The notes under the pieces: generated by a model
Told to the model about the DNA's origin: nothing
The model's database searches: none
The model's input: only the letters and a program-made list of their open reading frames with translations
Shown here: piece by piece, positions 36,267-44,536 of the stretch
Position numbering within the stretch: position 1 is the stretch's first letter
Layout of the letters: the number at the start of each line of letters is the position of its first letter
Position numbers and translations under genes: made by a program
Assembly (NCBI RefSeq): GCF_003002955.1
Contig: NZ_PVTJ01000001.1
Coordinates: 248,001 to 312,000 of the forward strand
From: Glycomyces artemisiae
GTDB lineage: Bacteria; Actinomycetota; Actinomycetes; Mycobacteriales; Micromonosporaceae
Direction: 5' to 3'
Length of the DNA stretch: 64,000 nt

Positions 36267-36931
36267 TGGCCGGCGAGGTCTTCGGCCGCAGCGCCGACCC
36301 CGTGTCGATCGACGTCTGGTCCGACGTCATGTGCCCCTTCTGCTACATGGGCGACGCGCTCCTGGGCCAGGCCCTCGAACGCTTCCCGCACGAGACCGTC
36401 ACCCGCTACCACGCGTTCCAGCTCATGCCGGAGCTGCCGAGCGACAAGCCGCAGAACGTGCTCGACATCCTGGAGCGGGAGAAGGGCTTCCCGCGCGCCC
36501 AGGCCGAGGCCATGAACGCCCAGGTCGCCGAGCGCGGCAAGAGCCTCGGCCTCGACTACCGGTTCGACACGGCCCTCGCGGTCAACACCCGCGACGCCCA
36601 CCGGCTCTCCCACTTCGCCGCCGCGCACGGCAGCCAGACCGCCCTGGTCCACCGCCTCTTCAAGGCCTTCTTCACCGACGGCCTCAACGTCGCCGACCAC
36701 GACGTGCTCGCCGACCTCGCCGCCGAGACCGGCCTCGACCGGGCCGCCGCGCTGAGCGCGCTCAAGAACGGCGACTACGACGACGCCGTCGACGCCGACA
36801 TCCGGCAGGCCCGCGAACTGCGCGTCACCGGCGTCCCGTTCTTCGTCATCGACGGCAAGTACGGCGTCTCCGGCGCCCAGCCCGTCGAGGCGTTCCTCCA
36901 GGCCCTCGACACCGCCTGGTCCGACCGCTAA
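36266..36931 (+). CDS. DsbA-family (FrnE-like) thiol oxidoreductase
   Basis: A 221-residue thioredoxin-fold protein without a signal peptide, so cytosolic. The active site is SDVMCPFCYMG (CPFC at about residues 23-26), and the FrnE-type insert (ALAVNTRDAHRLSHFAAAHG) and the cis-Pro loop VTGVPFFVIDGKYGVSGAQ follow. FrnE-like proteins are disulfide isomerases/oxidoreductases active under oxidative stress. It starts on the last base of the peptide gene's stop codon, so the two products are made together, and the peptide's cysteine pair is an obvious candidate substrate. A TetR gene converges on it ten bases downstream. Confidence 0.93.
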   Translation: MAGEVFGRSADPVSIDVWSDVMCPFCYMGDALLGQALERFPHETVTRYHAFQLMPELPSDKPQNVLDILEREKGFPRAQAEAMNAQVAERGKSLGLDYRFDTALAVNTRDAHRLSHFAAAHGSQTALVHRLFKAFFTDGLNVADHDVLADLAAETGLDRAAALSALKNGDYDDAVDADIRQARELRVTGVPFFVIDGKYGVSGAQPVEAFLQALDTAWSDR

Positions 36932-36941
36932 CGCCCGCCGG

Positions 36942-37601
36942 CTACGCGCCGCCGCGGCTCTGCATGACCCGCTCGACCTGCTCGGGCGTCAGAGCCGCGG
37001 TCGGCAGCGGCCGCGCCCCCTCCGACCTGAGCCCGTCGAGCGTGAACGCCAGGCTCCGCCGCCACGCGTCCGGCGCGTCCTCCGCCGTGAACCGCACCAG
37101 CATCGCGGTGGACCAGAACACGAACAGCAGGTCCTCCGCCGCGAAGTCCGCCCGCAGCGACCCGTCGGCCTGCGCCCGCTCCGCGATCCGCCGCGCCTGC
37201 TCCTGCGACCGGTGGCAGACCTCCGCGAGCCGCGCCGTCCCCGGGTGGTTCCGCGAGATCACGTCGTTCAACGCCAGGTTCTGCACCTGGAGCTCGCACA
37301 CCCGCTCCACGTACTGCGCGAACCCCTCCCACGGGTCCGCGCACGCCAGCGCCCGCCCCGCGGCGGCGTCGAGCCGCTCCTCCGCGTACTGCGGGACCAC
37401 GGCGTCGATGAGGCCCTCGCGGCTGCCGAACCGGTGGTAGATCGTCCCGGTGCTCACCCCGGCGCGCTGCGCGATGGCGTCGAGCGGCGCGTGCAGGCCG
37501 CGCTCGCCGAAGACCTCGGCGGCGGCGCACAGGAGCTTCTCGATGTTGCGGCGGGCGTCCGCCCGCACCGTCCGCGCCTCGCCCACGGCCGCCCCCTCCA
37601 T
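36942..37601 (-). CDS. TetR-family repressor
   Basis: A 219-residue regulator with an N-terminal helix-turn-helix (AAEVFGERGLHAPLDAIAQRAGVSTGTIYHRFGSREGLI in adjacent segments, residues about 27-65) and a helical ligand domain. It has Cys residues at about 25, 86, 102 and 129, which could serve redox or metal sensing but are not diagnostic. A TTGA-N8-TCAA palindrome lies 16 bases upstream of its start and recurs at the peptide/DsbA promoter, so it probably controls both itself and that operon. Confidence 0.92.
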   Translation of the reverse strand: MEGAAVGEARTVRADARRNIEKLLCAAAEVFGERGLHAPLDAIAQRAGVSTGTIYHRFGSREGLIDAVVPQYAEERLDAAAGRALACADPWEGFAQYVERVCELQVQNLALNDVISRNHPGTARLAEVCHRSQEQARRIAERAQADGSLRADFAAEDLLFVFWSTAMLVRFTAEDAPDAWRRSLAFTLDGLRSEGARPLPTAALTPEQVERVMQSRGGA

Positions 37602-37616
37602 CCCGACGATCCCATC

Positions 37617-37632
37617 TTGACAATGTCCTCAA
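37617..37632. promoter_or_regulatory. TetR operator upstream of the tetR gene
   Basis: TTGACAATGTCCTCAA is an imperfect palindrome 16 bases before the TetR start and shares 13 of 16 positions with the operator at 36099-36114. Confidence 0.65.
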
Positions 37633-37677
37633 CTTTACCGCGTTGCGCGCGGCCCGCGCCCGTGCGAAGCTGGCCCG

Positions 37678-38181
37678 ATGCCGACCCCCGACTACCTGTT
37701 CTTCTGGAACGAGAAGCCCGAGCCCGACGGCCCCGGCCGCGGCTGCCTGAGCCAGTGGTGGCCTTCGGTGTTCACCGACGACGGCCGCCGCTACGACACC
37801 GCCGAGCACTACATGATGGCGCACAAGGCATGGCTGTTCGGCGACACCGAGGCCGCCGACAGGATCCTCGCCTCCGGCCACCCGCGGAACGCCCAGAAAC
37901 TCGGCCGCCAGGTCCGCGGCTACGCCCAGGACGTCTGGGAGGCCGAGCGGTTCGCCATCGTCGTGCGCGGCAACGTGCTCAAGTTCGGCCAGCACCCCGA
38001 GCTCCTCGCCTACCTCCGCTCGACCGGCGACCGGGTCCTCGTGGAGGCGAGCCCGAAGGACCGCATCTGGGGCATCGGCCTCGCCGGGGACGACCCGCGC
38101 GCCGCCGACCCGGCGACGTGGCGCGGCCTCAACCTCCTCGGGCAGGCCCTCATGGAGGCCCGCGCGCAGCTCGCCGCGTAG
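37678..38181 (+). CDS. NADAR-family protein (DUF1768, YbiA-like)
   Basis: A 167-residue NADAR domain: FFWNEKPEPDG, LSQWWPSVFTDDGRRYDTAEHYMMAHKA in pieces, ILASGHPRNAQKLGRQVRGY and a closing SPKDRIWGIGLAGDDPRAADP. Members cleave N-glycosidic bonds, for example removing ADP-ribose from DNA or hydrolysing damaged riboflavin intermediates. The conserved W, E and D/R residues are present, so it should be active. It has its own promoter region and a two-way terminator after it. Confidence 0.93.
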   Translation: MPTPDYLFFWNEKPEPDGPGRGCLSQWWPSVFTDDGRRYDTAEHYMMAHKAWLFGDTEAADRILASGHPRNAQKLGRQVRGYAQDVWEAERFAIVVRGNVLKFGQHPELLAYLRSTGDRVLVEASPKDRIWGIGLAGDDPRAADPATWRGLNLLGQALMEARAQLAA

Positions 38182-38184
38182 CGA

Positions 38185-38213
38185 AAAGGCCGGTCGCACC
38201 GCGACCGGCCTTT
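38185..38213. terminator. Bidirectional terminator between NADAR and OpuC genes
   Basis: AAAGGCCGGTCGC and GCGACCGGCCTTT make a perfect 13-bp stem with an ACC loop, with A/T-rich edges on both sides. The stem core recurs at 46556 and 47860. Confidence 0.9.
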
Positions 38214-38223
38214 CCCGTTGCGT

Positions 38224-39147
38224 CTAGCTCAATCCGTTGTCTTCGAGCCACTGCTTCGCGATGTCGGGCGTCGACATCTGGTCGACCGTGCTCTGCACGT
38301 TCAGCGCGATCAGGCCCTCCGGGGTGAGCGCGGCGCTCACCGCGTTGATCACCTCGGACACCTCGGACACCTCGTCGGCGATGTCCTCGCTGACCAGCGG
38401 GACCACGTTCGACGCCAGGAACAGCGACTCGGGGTCCTCCAGGACCACGAGGTCGTCGGTCTGGATGCGCGGGTCGGCGGTGAACACGTTCGCGACGTTC
38501 ACGGTCCCGGCCACGAGGTCCTCGACGGTGGTGTCGCCGGTCGCGGAGAACTCGACCTGCACGCCGTAGACGTCTTCGAGGCCGGTCGGCCCGTACGGGC
38601 GCTCGGCGAGCTCGGGCGGGCCGCCGAGGGTGAGCGTCTCGGAGACGTTCGCGAGGTCGGCGATCGAGGTGAGGGAGTTCGCGTCGGCGAACGCCTTCGT
38701 GACGGTGTAGGAGTCCTGGTCGCTCGCGGTCGACTGCTCCAGGACCGTGAGGCCGTCGGGGAGGGCCTCGCCGAGCGCGGCGTAGACGTCCTCGGGGGAG
38801 CGGGCCTCGGTCTCGGCGTCGAAGAACTGGAGGAGGTTCCCGGTGTACTCGGGGAACAGCGTGATGGCGCCGCTCTCCAGCTCGGGGATGTAGGCGTCGC
38901 GCTGGCCGATGCTGAAGCGGCGCTCGACCTCCTGCCCGGCGCCTTCGAGGGCCTGGGCGTAGATCTCGGCGATGATCTCGTTGGAGTAGTAGGCCTGCGA
39001 TCCGATGACGATGGCGCCGTTCGCGGCCTCGCCGGTCGACTCGTTCTCGCCGAGCGGGTCGTCGGAGGAGCAGCCGGTCATCGCGATCGCGGTGCCGAGG
39101 ACGGCGGCGGCGGCGAGTCCTCTGCGTGTGCCCCGCATTGTGAACAT
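38224..39147 (-). CDS. opuCC: Osmoprotectant ABC importer, substrate-binding lipoprotein
   Basis: A 307-residue glycine betaine/choline/carnitine-binding protein of the OpuAC/ProX type. A lipoprotein signal ends at ALAMTGC-like AIAMTGC (C26). The mature part has IVIGSQAYYSNEIIAEIYAQALEGAG, LFPEYTGNLLQFF and VVPLVSEDIADEV, which match the quaternary-ammonium binding fold. ATG at 39147 follows GAGGAAG. It is last in a four-gene operon (ATPase, two permeases, binding protein). Confidence 0.92.
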   Translation of the reverse strand: MFTMRGTRRGLAAAAVLGTAIAMTGCSSDDPLGENESTGEAANGAIVIGSQAYYSNEIIAEIYAQALEGAGQEVERRFSIGQRDAYIPELESGAITLFPEYTGNLLQFFDAETEARSPEDVYAALGEALPDGLTVLEQSTASDQDSYTVTKAFADANSLTSIADLANVSETLTLGGPPELAERPYGPTGLEDVYGVQVEFSATGDTTVEDLVAGTVNVANVFTADPRIQTDDLVVLEDPESLFLASNVVPLVSEDIADEVSEVSEVINAVSAALTPEGLIALNVQSTVDQMSTPDIAKQWLEDNGLS

Positions 39148-39194
39148 GGGTCTTCCTCTCACTGATGGGTCATTGCTCGGGTGGTGGTGTCGGG

Positions 39195-39899
39195 TCAGGA
39201 TTCGGTGCGGCGCCGCGGCGCGTGGCCTTGCGCGGCGAGCACGCCGTGGGGGACCGCGGCCCGCTGCGCGAGGGCCAGGAGCGCGTCGAGGACGAGCGCG
39301 AGGACCGCGACCAGGACGGCGCCGCCGAGGACGACCTCGTACCGGCGCAGGCTCAGGCCCGTGATGATCGGCAGGCCCAGGCCGCCGAGGTTGACGTACG
39401 CCGCGATCGTCACGGTCGCGACCACTTGCAGGACCGCGGAGCGGAGCCCGCCGACGAGCAGCGGCAGCCCGAGCGGGACCTCCACGCGCCACAGGACCTG
39501 CGCCTCGGTCATGCCGACGGCGCGCGCGGCGTCGACGGTGCGCCGGTCGATGGCCTCGAACCCCGAGTACGCCCCGGCCAGGAGCGGCGGGATCGCGAGG
39601 ATCACGAACGTCACGACGGCCGCTTCTGGCTTGTGGAGCACGCCGAAGAGGAGCACGAGCAGGACCAGCAGGCCGAATGAGGGCACGGCGCGCGCGGCGC
39701 CCGCGAACGCGACGGCGACTTCGCGGCCCTTGCCGGTGTGGCCGATGGCCCAGCCGAGCGGGACGGCGATGACCGCGGCGATGCCGACGGCGATCGCGGT
39801 GAAGTACAGCTGCTGGAACAGCAGGTGCTGCAACGCGTTCGGCCCGGTCCACTGCTCGGGGTCGGTGAGCCAGGCGAAGGCCTCGGAGAGCAGGTTCAC
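39195..39899 (-). CDS. opuCD: Osmoprotectant ABC importer, permease
   Basis: A 234-residue permease with about six spans; the BPD-transporter EAA loop is AIDRRTVDAARAVGMTEAQVLWRVEVPLGLPLLVGG. GTG at 39899 overlaps the upstream permease stop by four bases. Hydrophobic segments YFTAIAVGIAAVIAVPLGWAIG and SFGLLVLLVLLFGVL are typical. It should form a heterodimer with the following permease for uptake of betaine-type solutes. Confidence 0.92.
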   Translation of the reverse strand: MNLLSEAFAWLTDPEQWTGPNALQHLLFQQLYFTAIAVGIAAVIAVPLGWAIGHTGKGREVAVAFAGAARAVPSFGLLVLLVLLFGVLHKPEAAVVTFVILAIPPLLAGAYSGFEAIDRRTVDAARAVGMTEAQVLWRVEVPLGLPLLVGGLRSAVLQVVATVTIAAYVNLGGLGLPIITGLSLRRYEVVLGGAVLVAVLALVLDALLALAQRAAVPHGVLAAQGHAPRRRTES

Positions 39900-40570
39900 G
39901 CGGCGGCCCCTGCGGAGGCGCGGCGCCGCGCGGGCGTCTTGCTTCGGGCCCAAGGCATCAGGGACCGTCCGGCGAGCATGAGCAGCAGGTCCACCAGGAG
40001 CGCGATGAGCGCGACGGCGACGATCCCGGCGAGCACTTCGGGGATGATGCGCCGTTGGAGGCCGTTGGTGAACAGGTAGCCGAGGTTCGTGACGCCCACG
40101 AGAATCCCGACCGTGGCGAGCGAAATGGTGCTGACCGCGGTGACCCGCAGGCCCGCGAGGATCACCGGCCCGGCGAGCGGCAGGTCCACGGCCCAGAACC
40201 GGCGCGCGTCGCCGTACCCGACGGCGGTGGCCGCGCGGCGCACCGCGGGGTCGACCGAGTCGAGGCCGTCGGTGACGGCCCGGACCATGATCGCGACGGC
40301 GTAGATCGTCAGGGCGATCACGAGGTTCGTCTCGCTCGTCGCCGGATAGCCCGCGACGACCGGCAGGATCATCAGCAGCGCGAGCGAGGGGATCGTGTAC
40401 AGCAGGCCGGTCACGGTGATGACCCAGCCGCGCAGGAGCCGGTACCGCCACGCCACCCACCCCAGGGGCAGGGACAGGAGGAACCCGGCGACGATGGCGA
40501 TGACGCTCTGGCGCAGGTGGTCGAGCGTCAGGGATCCGATCAGGTCGAGGTTGTCGGACACCCAGTCCAT
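39896..40570 (-). CDS. opuCB: Osmoprotectant ABC importer, permease
   Basis: A 224-residue partner permease with an EAA loop (SVDPAVRRAATAVGYGDARRFWAVDLPLAGPVILAGL). MDWVSDNLDLIGSLTLDHLRQSVIAIVAGFLLSLPLGW is the usual OpuCB beginning (given here in two halves). It abuts the ATPase gene with no spacer and overlaps the next permease by four bases. The two permeases share the family motif but not length, as in OpuCB/OpuCD pairs. Confidence 0.92.
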   Translation of the reverse strand: MDWVSDNLDLIGSLTLDHLRQSVIAIVAGFLLSLPLGWVAWRYRLLRGWVITVTGLLYTIPSLALLMILPVVAGYPATSETNLVIALTIYAVAIMVRAVTDGLDSVDPAVRRAATAVGYGDARRFWAVDLPLAGPVILAGLRVTAVSTISLATVGILVGVTNLGYLFTNGLQRRIIPEVLAGIVAVALIALLVDLLLMLAGRSLMPWARSKTPARRRASAGAAA

Positions 40571-41392
40571 TCAGGCCCCGCCTTCGACGAGGACGCCCTG
40601 CGTGCGGCCCTCGGCGTCCACGAGCACCGGCCCGTGCGGGGTCTGCTTCACGCGCAGCGCCCGCTTGCCGCGCTCGGCGCCGATGAACGCCGCCACGAAC
40701 TCGTCGGCGGGGTCCTCGGTGATCTCGCTGGGGCTGCCGACCTGGAGGCGCTCGGCACCCTTCGCGAGGATCGCGACCTGGTCGCCCAGGAGGAACGCCT
40801 CGTCGATGTCGTGCGTCACGAACACCACGGTCTTGTCCAGCTCCCGCTGCAACCGGATCAGCTCGGTCTGGAGCTCGGCCCGCACGATCGGGTCGACCGC
40901 GCCGAACGGCTCGTCCATGAGCAGGATGTTCGGGTCCGCGGCGAGCCCGCGGGCCACGCCCACGCGCTGCTGCTGCCCGCCCGACAGCTGGCTGGGGTAC
41001 CGGTCGGCCATCGACGCGTCGAGGCCCACGGTCGCCATCAGTTCCAGCGCCCTGGCCTTCGCGGCCCGCCGCGTCTCCCCGGTCAGCCGCGGCACGGTGG
41101 CGATGTTCTCGGCGACGGTGAAGTGCGGCATGAGGCCGCTGTTCTGCATCACGTACCCGATGGAGCGGCGCAGGTGCACGGCCTGCTTGGCGGCGACGTC
41201 CTCGCCGTCGATCTCCACTGTGCCCGAGGTCGGCTCGACCATGCGGTTGATCATCCGCAGCAGCGTGGTCTTCCCGCAGCCCGAGGACCCCACGAACACG
41301 GTGGTCTTGTGCGACGGGATCACCAGGTCGAACGAGTCGACGGCCACCGTCCCGTCCGGGAATCGCTTGGTGACGTTGCGGAACTCGATCAT
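40571..41392 (-). CDS. opuCA: Osmoprotectant ABC importer, ATP-binding subunit
   Basis: A 273-residue ATPase: Walker A GSSGCGKTT at residues 35-43, signature LSGGQQQR at about 135-142, Walker B ILLMDEPFGAVDPI and H-loop VTHDIDEAF. The tandem CBS domains that sense ionic strength in many OpuA/OpuC ATPases are missing; the protein ends shortly after residue 240 with a short extension. It is the first gene of the operon, and its promoter faces an oxidoreductase gene. Confidence 0.93.
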   Translation of the reverse strand: MIEFRNVTKRFPDGTVAVDSFDLVIPSHKTTVFVGSSGCGKTTLLRMINRMVEPTSGTVEIDGEDVAAKQAVHLRRSIGYVMQNSGLMPHFTVAENIATVPRLTGETRRAAKARALELMATVGLDASMADRYPSQLSGGQQQRVGVARGLAADPNILLMDEPFGAVDPIVRAELQTELIRLQRELDKTVVFVTHDIDEAFLLGDQVAILAKGAERLQVGSPSEITEDPADEFVAAFIGAERGKRALRVKQTPHGPVLVDAEGRTQGVLVEGGA

Positions 41393-41553
41393 CGGGCTGC
41401 TCCTCGGGTCCGGGCGCTCACGCGACCCTACCCGATTTGCACCAGCCTTACTCCTCCTCGCTCTTACGTTTTCCGAAACAGAGTGTTCGACTCGGATACG
41501 GTGCGCCCCCGCGCCGGTATGGTGGGGCGCAAAGACAAGGAAGGGAGCCGGAC

Positions 41554-42909
41554 ATGGCGGAGCAAGTGGACGTGGTCGTCGTCGGCATGGGCCCCGGAGG
41601 TGAGTCCGCCGCGGCCGAACTCGCGCGCGCCGGACTCACCGTGGTCGGCGTGGAGCGCCGCCTCGTCGGCGGCGAATGCCCCTACTACGGCTGCATCCCC
41701 ACCAAGATGATGGTTCGCGGCTCCGACGCGCTCGCCGAGGCCCGCCGCGTCTCCGGCCTCTCCGGCTCGGCCGACGTCACCCCCGACTTCGCGACCGTCG
41801 CCGCCCGCATCCGCGGCGAGGCCACCGACGACTGGAACGACCAGGTCGCCGCCGACCGCTTCACCGACGCCGGCGGCCGCCTCGTCCGCGGCGCCGCCGC
41901 CATCACCGGCCCCGGCGCCGTCCGCGTCGGCGACCAGGACTTCACCGTCGCCAAGGCCATCATCCTCAACACCGGCACCGAACCGGCCGTCCCGCCCATC
42001 CCCGGCCTCGCCGACACCCCTTACTGGACCAACCGCGACGCCGTCGCCGCCACCGAGGCCCCCGACTCGCTGATCGTCCTCGGCGGCGGCGCCATCGGCC
42101 TCGAAATGGCCCAGGCGTTCTCCCGCTTCGGCACCCAGGTCACCGTCTTCGAAGCCGCCGACCGCCTCCTCGCCCTCGAAGAACCCGAATCCGGCGACCT
42201 CATCGCCAACGTCTTCCGCACCGAGGGCATCGCCCTCCACACGGGCGCCGCCGTCGAGCACGTCTCCCACGACGACGGCCGCTTCGCCGTCAAGGCGGGC
42301 ACGGTGACCGTGGAAGCCGACCGGCTCCTGGTGGCGACGGGCAGGAAGCCCAACATCAAGGACCTGGGCCTCGAAACGGTGGGCGTCGACGCGGGCGGCC
42401 GCTCGCTGTCCCCGGACGACCACATGAAGGTCGCCGATGGCGTCTACGCGATCGGCGACATCGCGGGTAAGGGCGCGTTCACCCACATGTCGATGTACCA
42501 GGCCAGGATCGCCGTCGACCACATCCTCGGCAACGACAACCCGGGCGCCGAGTACCACGCCGTCCCGCGCGTGACCTTCACCGACCCGGAGGTGGGCGCG
42601 GTCGGCCTCACCGAACAACAGGCCAAGGACCAGGGCATCCAGGTGGCGACGTCGGTCTCGGAGATCCCGTCCTCGTCGAGAGGCTGGATCCACAAGTCGG
42701 GCAACGAGGGCTTCATCAAACTCGTCGCCGACACCGACCGCGGCATCCTCGTCGGAGCCACCTCCGCCGGCCCCACCGGCGGCGAAGTCCTCTCCATGCT
42801 CACCCTCGCCGTCCACGAACACACCCCCATCCCCCGCCTCCGCCAAATGATCTACGCCTACCCGACCTTCCACCGCGCAGTAGAAGACGCCCTGAGCCGC
42901 CTGCCGTAG
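41554..42909 (+). CDS. FAD-dependent pyridine nucleotide-disulfide oxidoreductase
   Basis: A 451-residue group I flavin disulfide reductase related to mercuric and lipoamide reductases. It has FAD motif VVVGMGPGGESAA (residues 8-20), redox cysteines C42 and C47 in GGECPYYGCIPTK, NAD(P) motif LIVLGGGAIGLEMAQ (about 170-184), and the FAD site VADGVYAIGDIAG. The C-terminal dimer-interface motif reads YAYPTFHRAVEDAL instead of HxHPTxxE, so the usual catalytic His is replaced by Tyr. Activity may thus be that of a quinone or unidentified disulfide reductase. ATG at 41554 follows AAGGGAG. It has a hairpin at the end. Confidence 0.9.
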   Translation: MAEQVDVVVVGMGPGGESAAAELARAGLTVVGVERRLVGGECPYYGCIPTKMMVRGSDALAEARRVSGLSGSADVTPDFATVAARIRGEATDDWNDQVAADRFTDAGGRLVRGAAAITGPGAVRVGDQDFTVAKAIILNTGTEPAVPPIPGLADTPYWTNRDAVAATEAPDSLIVLGGGAIGLEMAQAFSRFGTQVTVFEAADRLLALEEPESGDLIANVFRTEGIALHTGAAVEHVSHDDGRFAVKAGTVTVEADRLLVATGRKPNIKDLGLETVGVDAGGRSLSPDDHMKVADGVYAIGDIAGKGAFTHMSMYQARIAVDHILGNDNPGAEYHAVPRVTFTDPEVGAVGLTEQQAKDQGIQVATSVSEIPSSSRGWIHKSGNEGFIKLVADTDRGILVGATSAGPTGGEVLSMLTLAVHEHTPIPRLRQMIYAYPTFHRAVEDALSRLP

Positions 42910-42930
42910 CCCTGTCGTATATCCGACTCG

Positions 42931-42962
42931 GGGATCGGCACATTCGGCATTGTGCCGATCCC
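42931..42962 (+). terminator. Terminator after the flavin oxidoreductase
   Basis: GGGATCGGCACA and TGTGCCGATCCC form a perfect 12-bp stem with an 8-base loop about 20 bases past the stop. Confidence 0.8.
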
Positions 42963-43255
42963 ACAATTCCGGCTGTGGAACCGCATCATCCGCCTGAAGA
43001 GCGGATATTACCGGGTCTCGACGAAAAATATTGGGGCGCAACGGAACCGGCTTGCCAAGACCACTCGGTCGCGGAATTCAAAACAAATCGAAGTAAGTAG
43101 ATCCTTACATGCGTAATGTGCACGCCTCTGCCATCATTGAAGGTCCGCATGTTTCAGTTGCAATGGCGCGCTGAGCAAACGAACCCGATGGCAGAAGTGC
43201 GCCTTGCTCCACCCGATTCACGGCGCCGCTTCCGCCCTCTCCGTGGAGGTGCGCG
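42963..43255. other. Low-GC intergenic stretch at the start of the accessory region
   Basis: Base composition drops clearly compared with the flanks (runs such as ATTCAAAACAAATCG and GACGAAAAATATTG). No protein fragment or RNA was recognised; it may include the promoter of the alpha-toroid gene. Confidence 0.5.
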
Positions 43256-44536
43256 ATGCCCAGAAGGCGTTGGCCCACTGAGGCCGAACTCAACAAGAGC
43301 CTGACGCTCGCGGCGATGTGGATCCGGCGGCACCGGATGCCGGGCATGCAGGCATGGCCGGTCTCGGCGGGCGGGGCGGATCCGTCCCTGTGGGGCGGAA
43401 CCGTGGACGCGGTCTGCGCGATCACCGCGCTCCGGAGGTCGGGATGGTTCGACGTCAGCGTCCTCGACGACGTCGACCTCGGCGCCGCGAAGCGCTGGGC
43501 CATGACGCAGCAGAACAAGAACGGGTCGTTCCGCAGCGGCGAGTTCGCGTTCTCCGGCGCGGAGCCGACCGCGTGGACGCTCATCGCACTCCACCAGATC
43601 ACCCCCGACGAGCCGAGCCGCGAAGTCAAAGCGGCCCTCGCCTACCTGGAATCCTGCGTCGACCTGAACGACGGGTCGGTGTCCTCCACCCCGAACGGCG
43701 ACCTGCCGCGCACCATGCCGACCGCACTGACGCTCTGGGCGTTCGCGCTCTGGCGGCACCATGACGACCTCCGATCGAAGATCGCGTCCTACCTGCTGCG
43801 CTGCCAGGACACCTCCAGCCACGGCTGGGGCGTGACCAGCTCGGCCCGGCCGAACCCCGCGACGACGGCCCAGGTCCTCGTCGCGTTCCAGGCCGCACGG
43901 GTCGCCGAGGACGACTACCGGCTCGCCGTCGAATACCTCGTGGACCAGCAGCGCGAGAGCGGCCGGTGGCCCAACAGCCTCGACGAGTGGGTGGCGGAGC
44001 GCCTCACTAACAAGTGCGCCAACAGCGGCACCGCGTGGTCCCTGCTCGCCCTCGCGAAGCGACGGGACCACCGCTCCCGCACGGCCTGCCTCCGCGCCGT
44101 CAACTACCTCATCGCCGGCGACCAGACGGTCTCGGGCCCGACCGCCGACCGTGGCTCCTGGAAGCTCTCGGACGACGGAGCGCAGCGGCACGTCTGGCTC
44201 ACCGGCCAGATCGTCGTGGCGCTCGCGGCCTGGCGCAACGCGCTGCCGCCCGAAGGGTTCCACCGCGAGGGCATGCGCCTGACGACCTGGCTCCTGACCG
44301 CCTTCGACTTCCTCGTCAGCCGGGCGCCCCTGATCTCGACCCTCGGCGTCCTCGGCGCGGTCGTGGCCCTCACGATCGACAGCACCGACGCGGGACTCCG
44401 CTATCAACTCTTCGGCGACGGCGTGACCTTCCGCCAGAGCCTCCTGACCTCCGGGCTCGGCACCGCAATGCTCGGCGCGATCACCTGGCTCTACCGAGGC
44501 GCCCGAAACTGGCGCGCCCGCCGCCGCCGCGACTGA
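43256..44536 (+). CDS. Alpha-toroid (prenyltransferase/squalene-cyclase-like) protein with C-terminal membrane segments
   Basis: A 426-residue protein. Residues about 15-335 show repeating helix pairs with QW-like motifs, such as QQNKNGSFRSGEFAFSGAEPTAWTLIAL, CQDTSSHGWGV and QQRESGRWPNSLDEW, and a matching GSWKLSDDG..VWLTGQIVVALAAWR, as in squalene-hopene cyclase and terpene cyclase alpha-toroids. The catalytic DXDD motif of those enzymes is absent, so a non-cyclase role is likely. Two hydrophobic spans (about 350-370 and 390-412) end the protein, with an Arg-rich tail. It precedes a DUF262 nuclease remnant. Function is unknown; a defence role is possible but unsupported beyond location. Confidence 0.75.
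   Translation: MPRRRWPTEAELNKSLTLAAMWIRRHRMPGMQAWPVSAGGADPSLWGGTVDAVCAITALRRSGWFDVSVLDDVDLGAAKRWAMTQQNKNGSFRSGEFAFSGAEPTAWTLIALHQITPDEPSREVKAALAYLESCVDLNDGSVSSTPNGDLPRTMPTALTLWAFALWRHHDDLRSKIASYLLRCQDTSSHGWGVTSSARPNPATTAQVLVAFQAARVAEDDYRLAVEYLVDQQRESGRWPNSLDEWVAERLTNKCANSGTAWSLLALAKRRDHRSRTACLRAVNYLIAGDQTVSGPTADRGSWKLSDDGAQRHVWLTGQIVVALAAWRNALPPEGFHREGMRLTTWLLTAFDFLVSRAPLISTLGVLGAVVALTIDSTDAGLRYQLFGDGVTFRQSLLTSGLGTAMLGAITWLYRGARNWRARRRRD

Noticed and set aside
42963-43255. A protein fragment at the edge of the accessory region
   Set aside because: No frame shows recognisable sequence; only the lower GC is notable.
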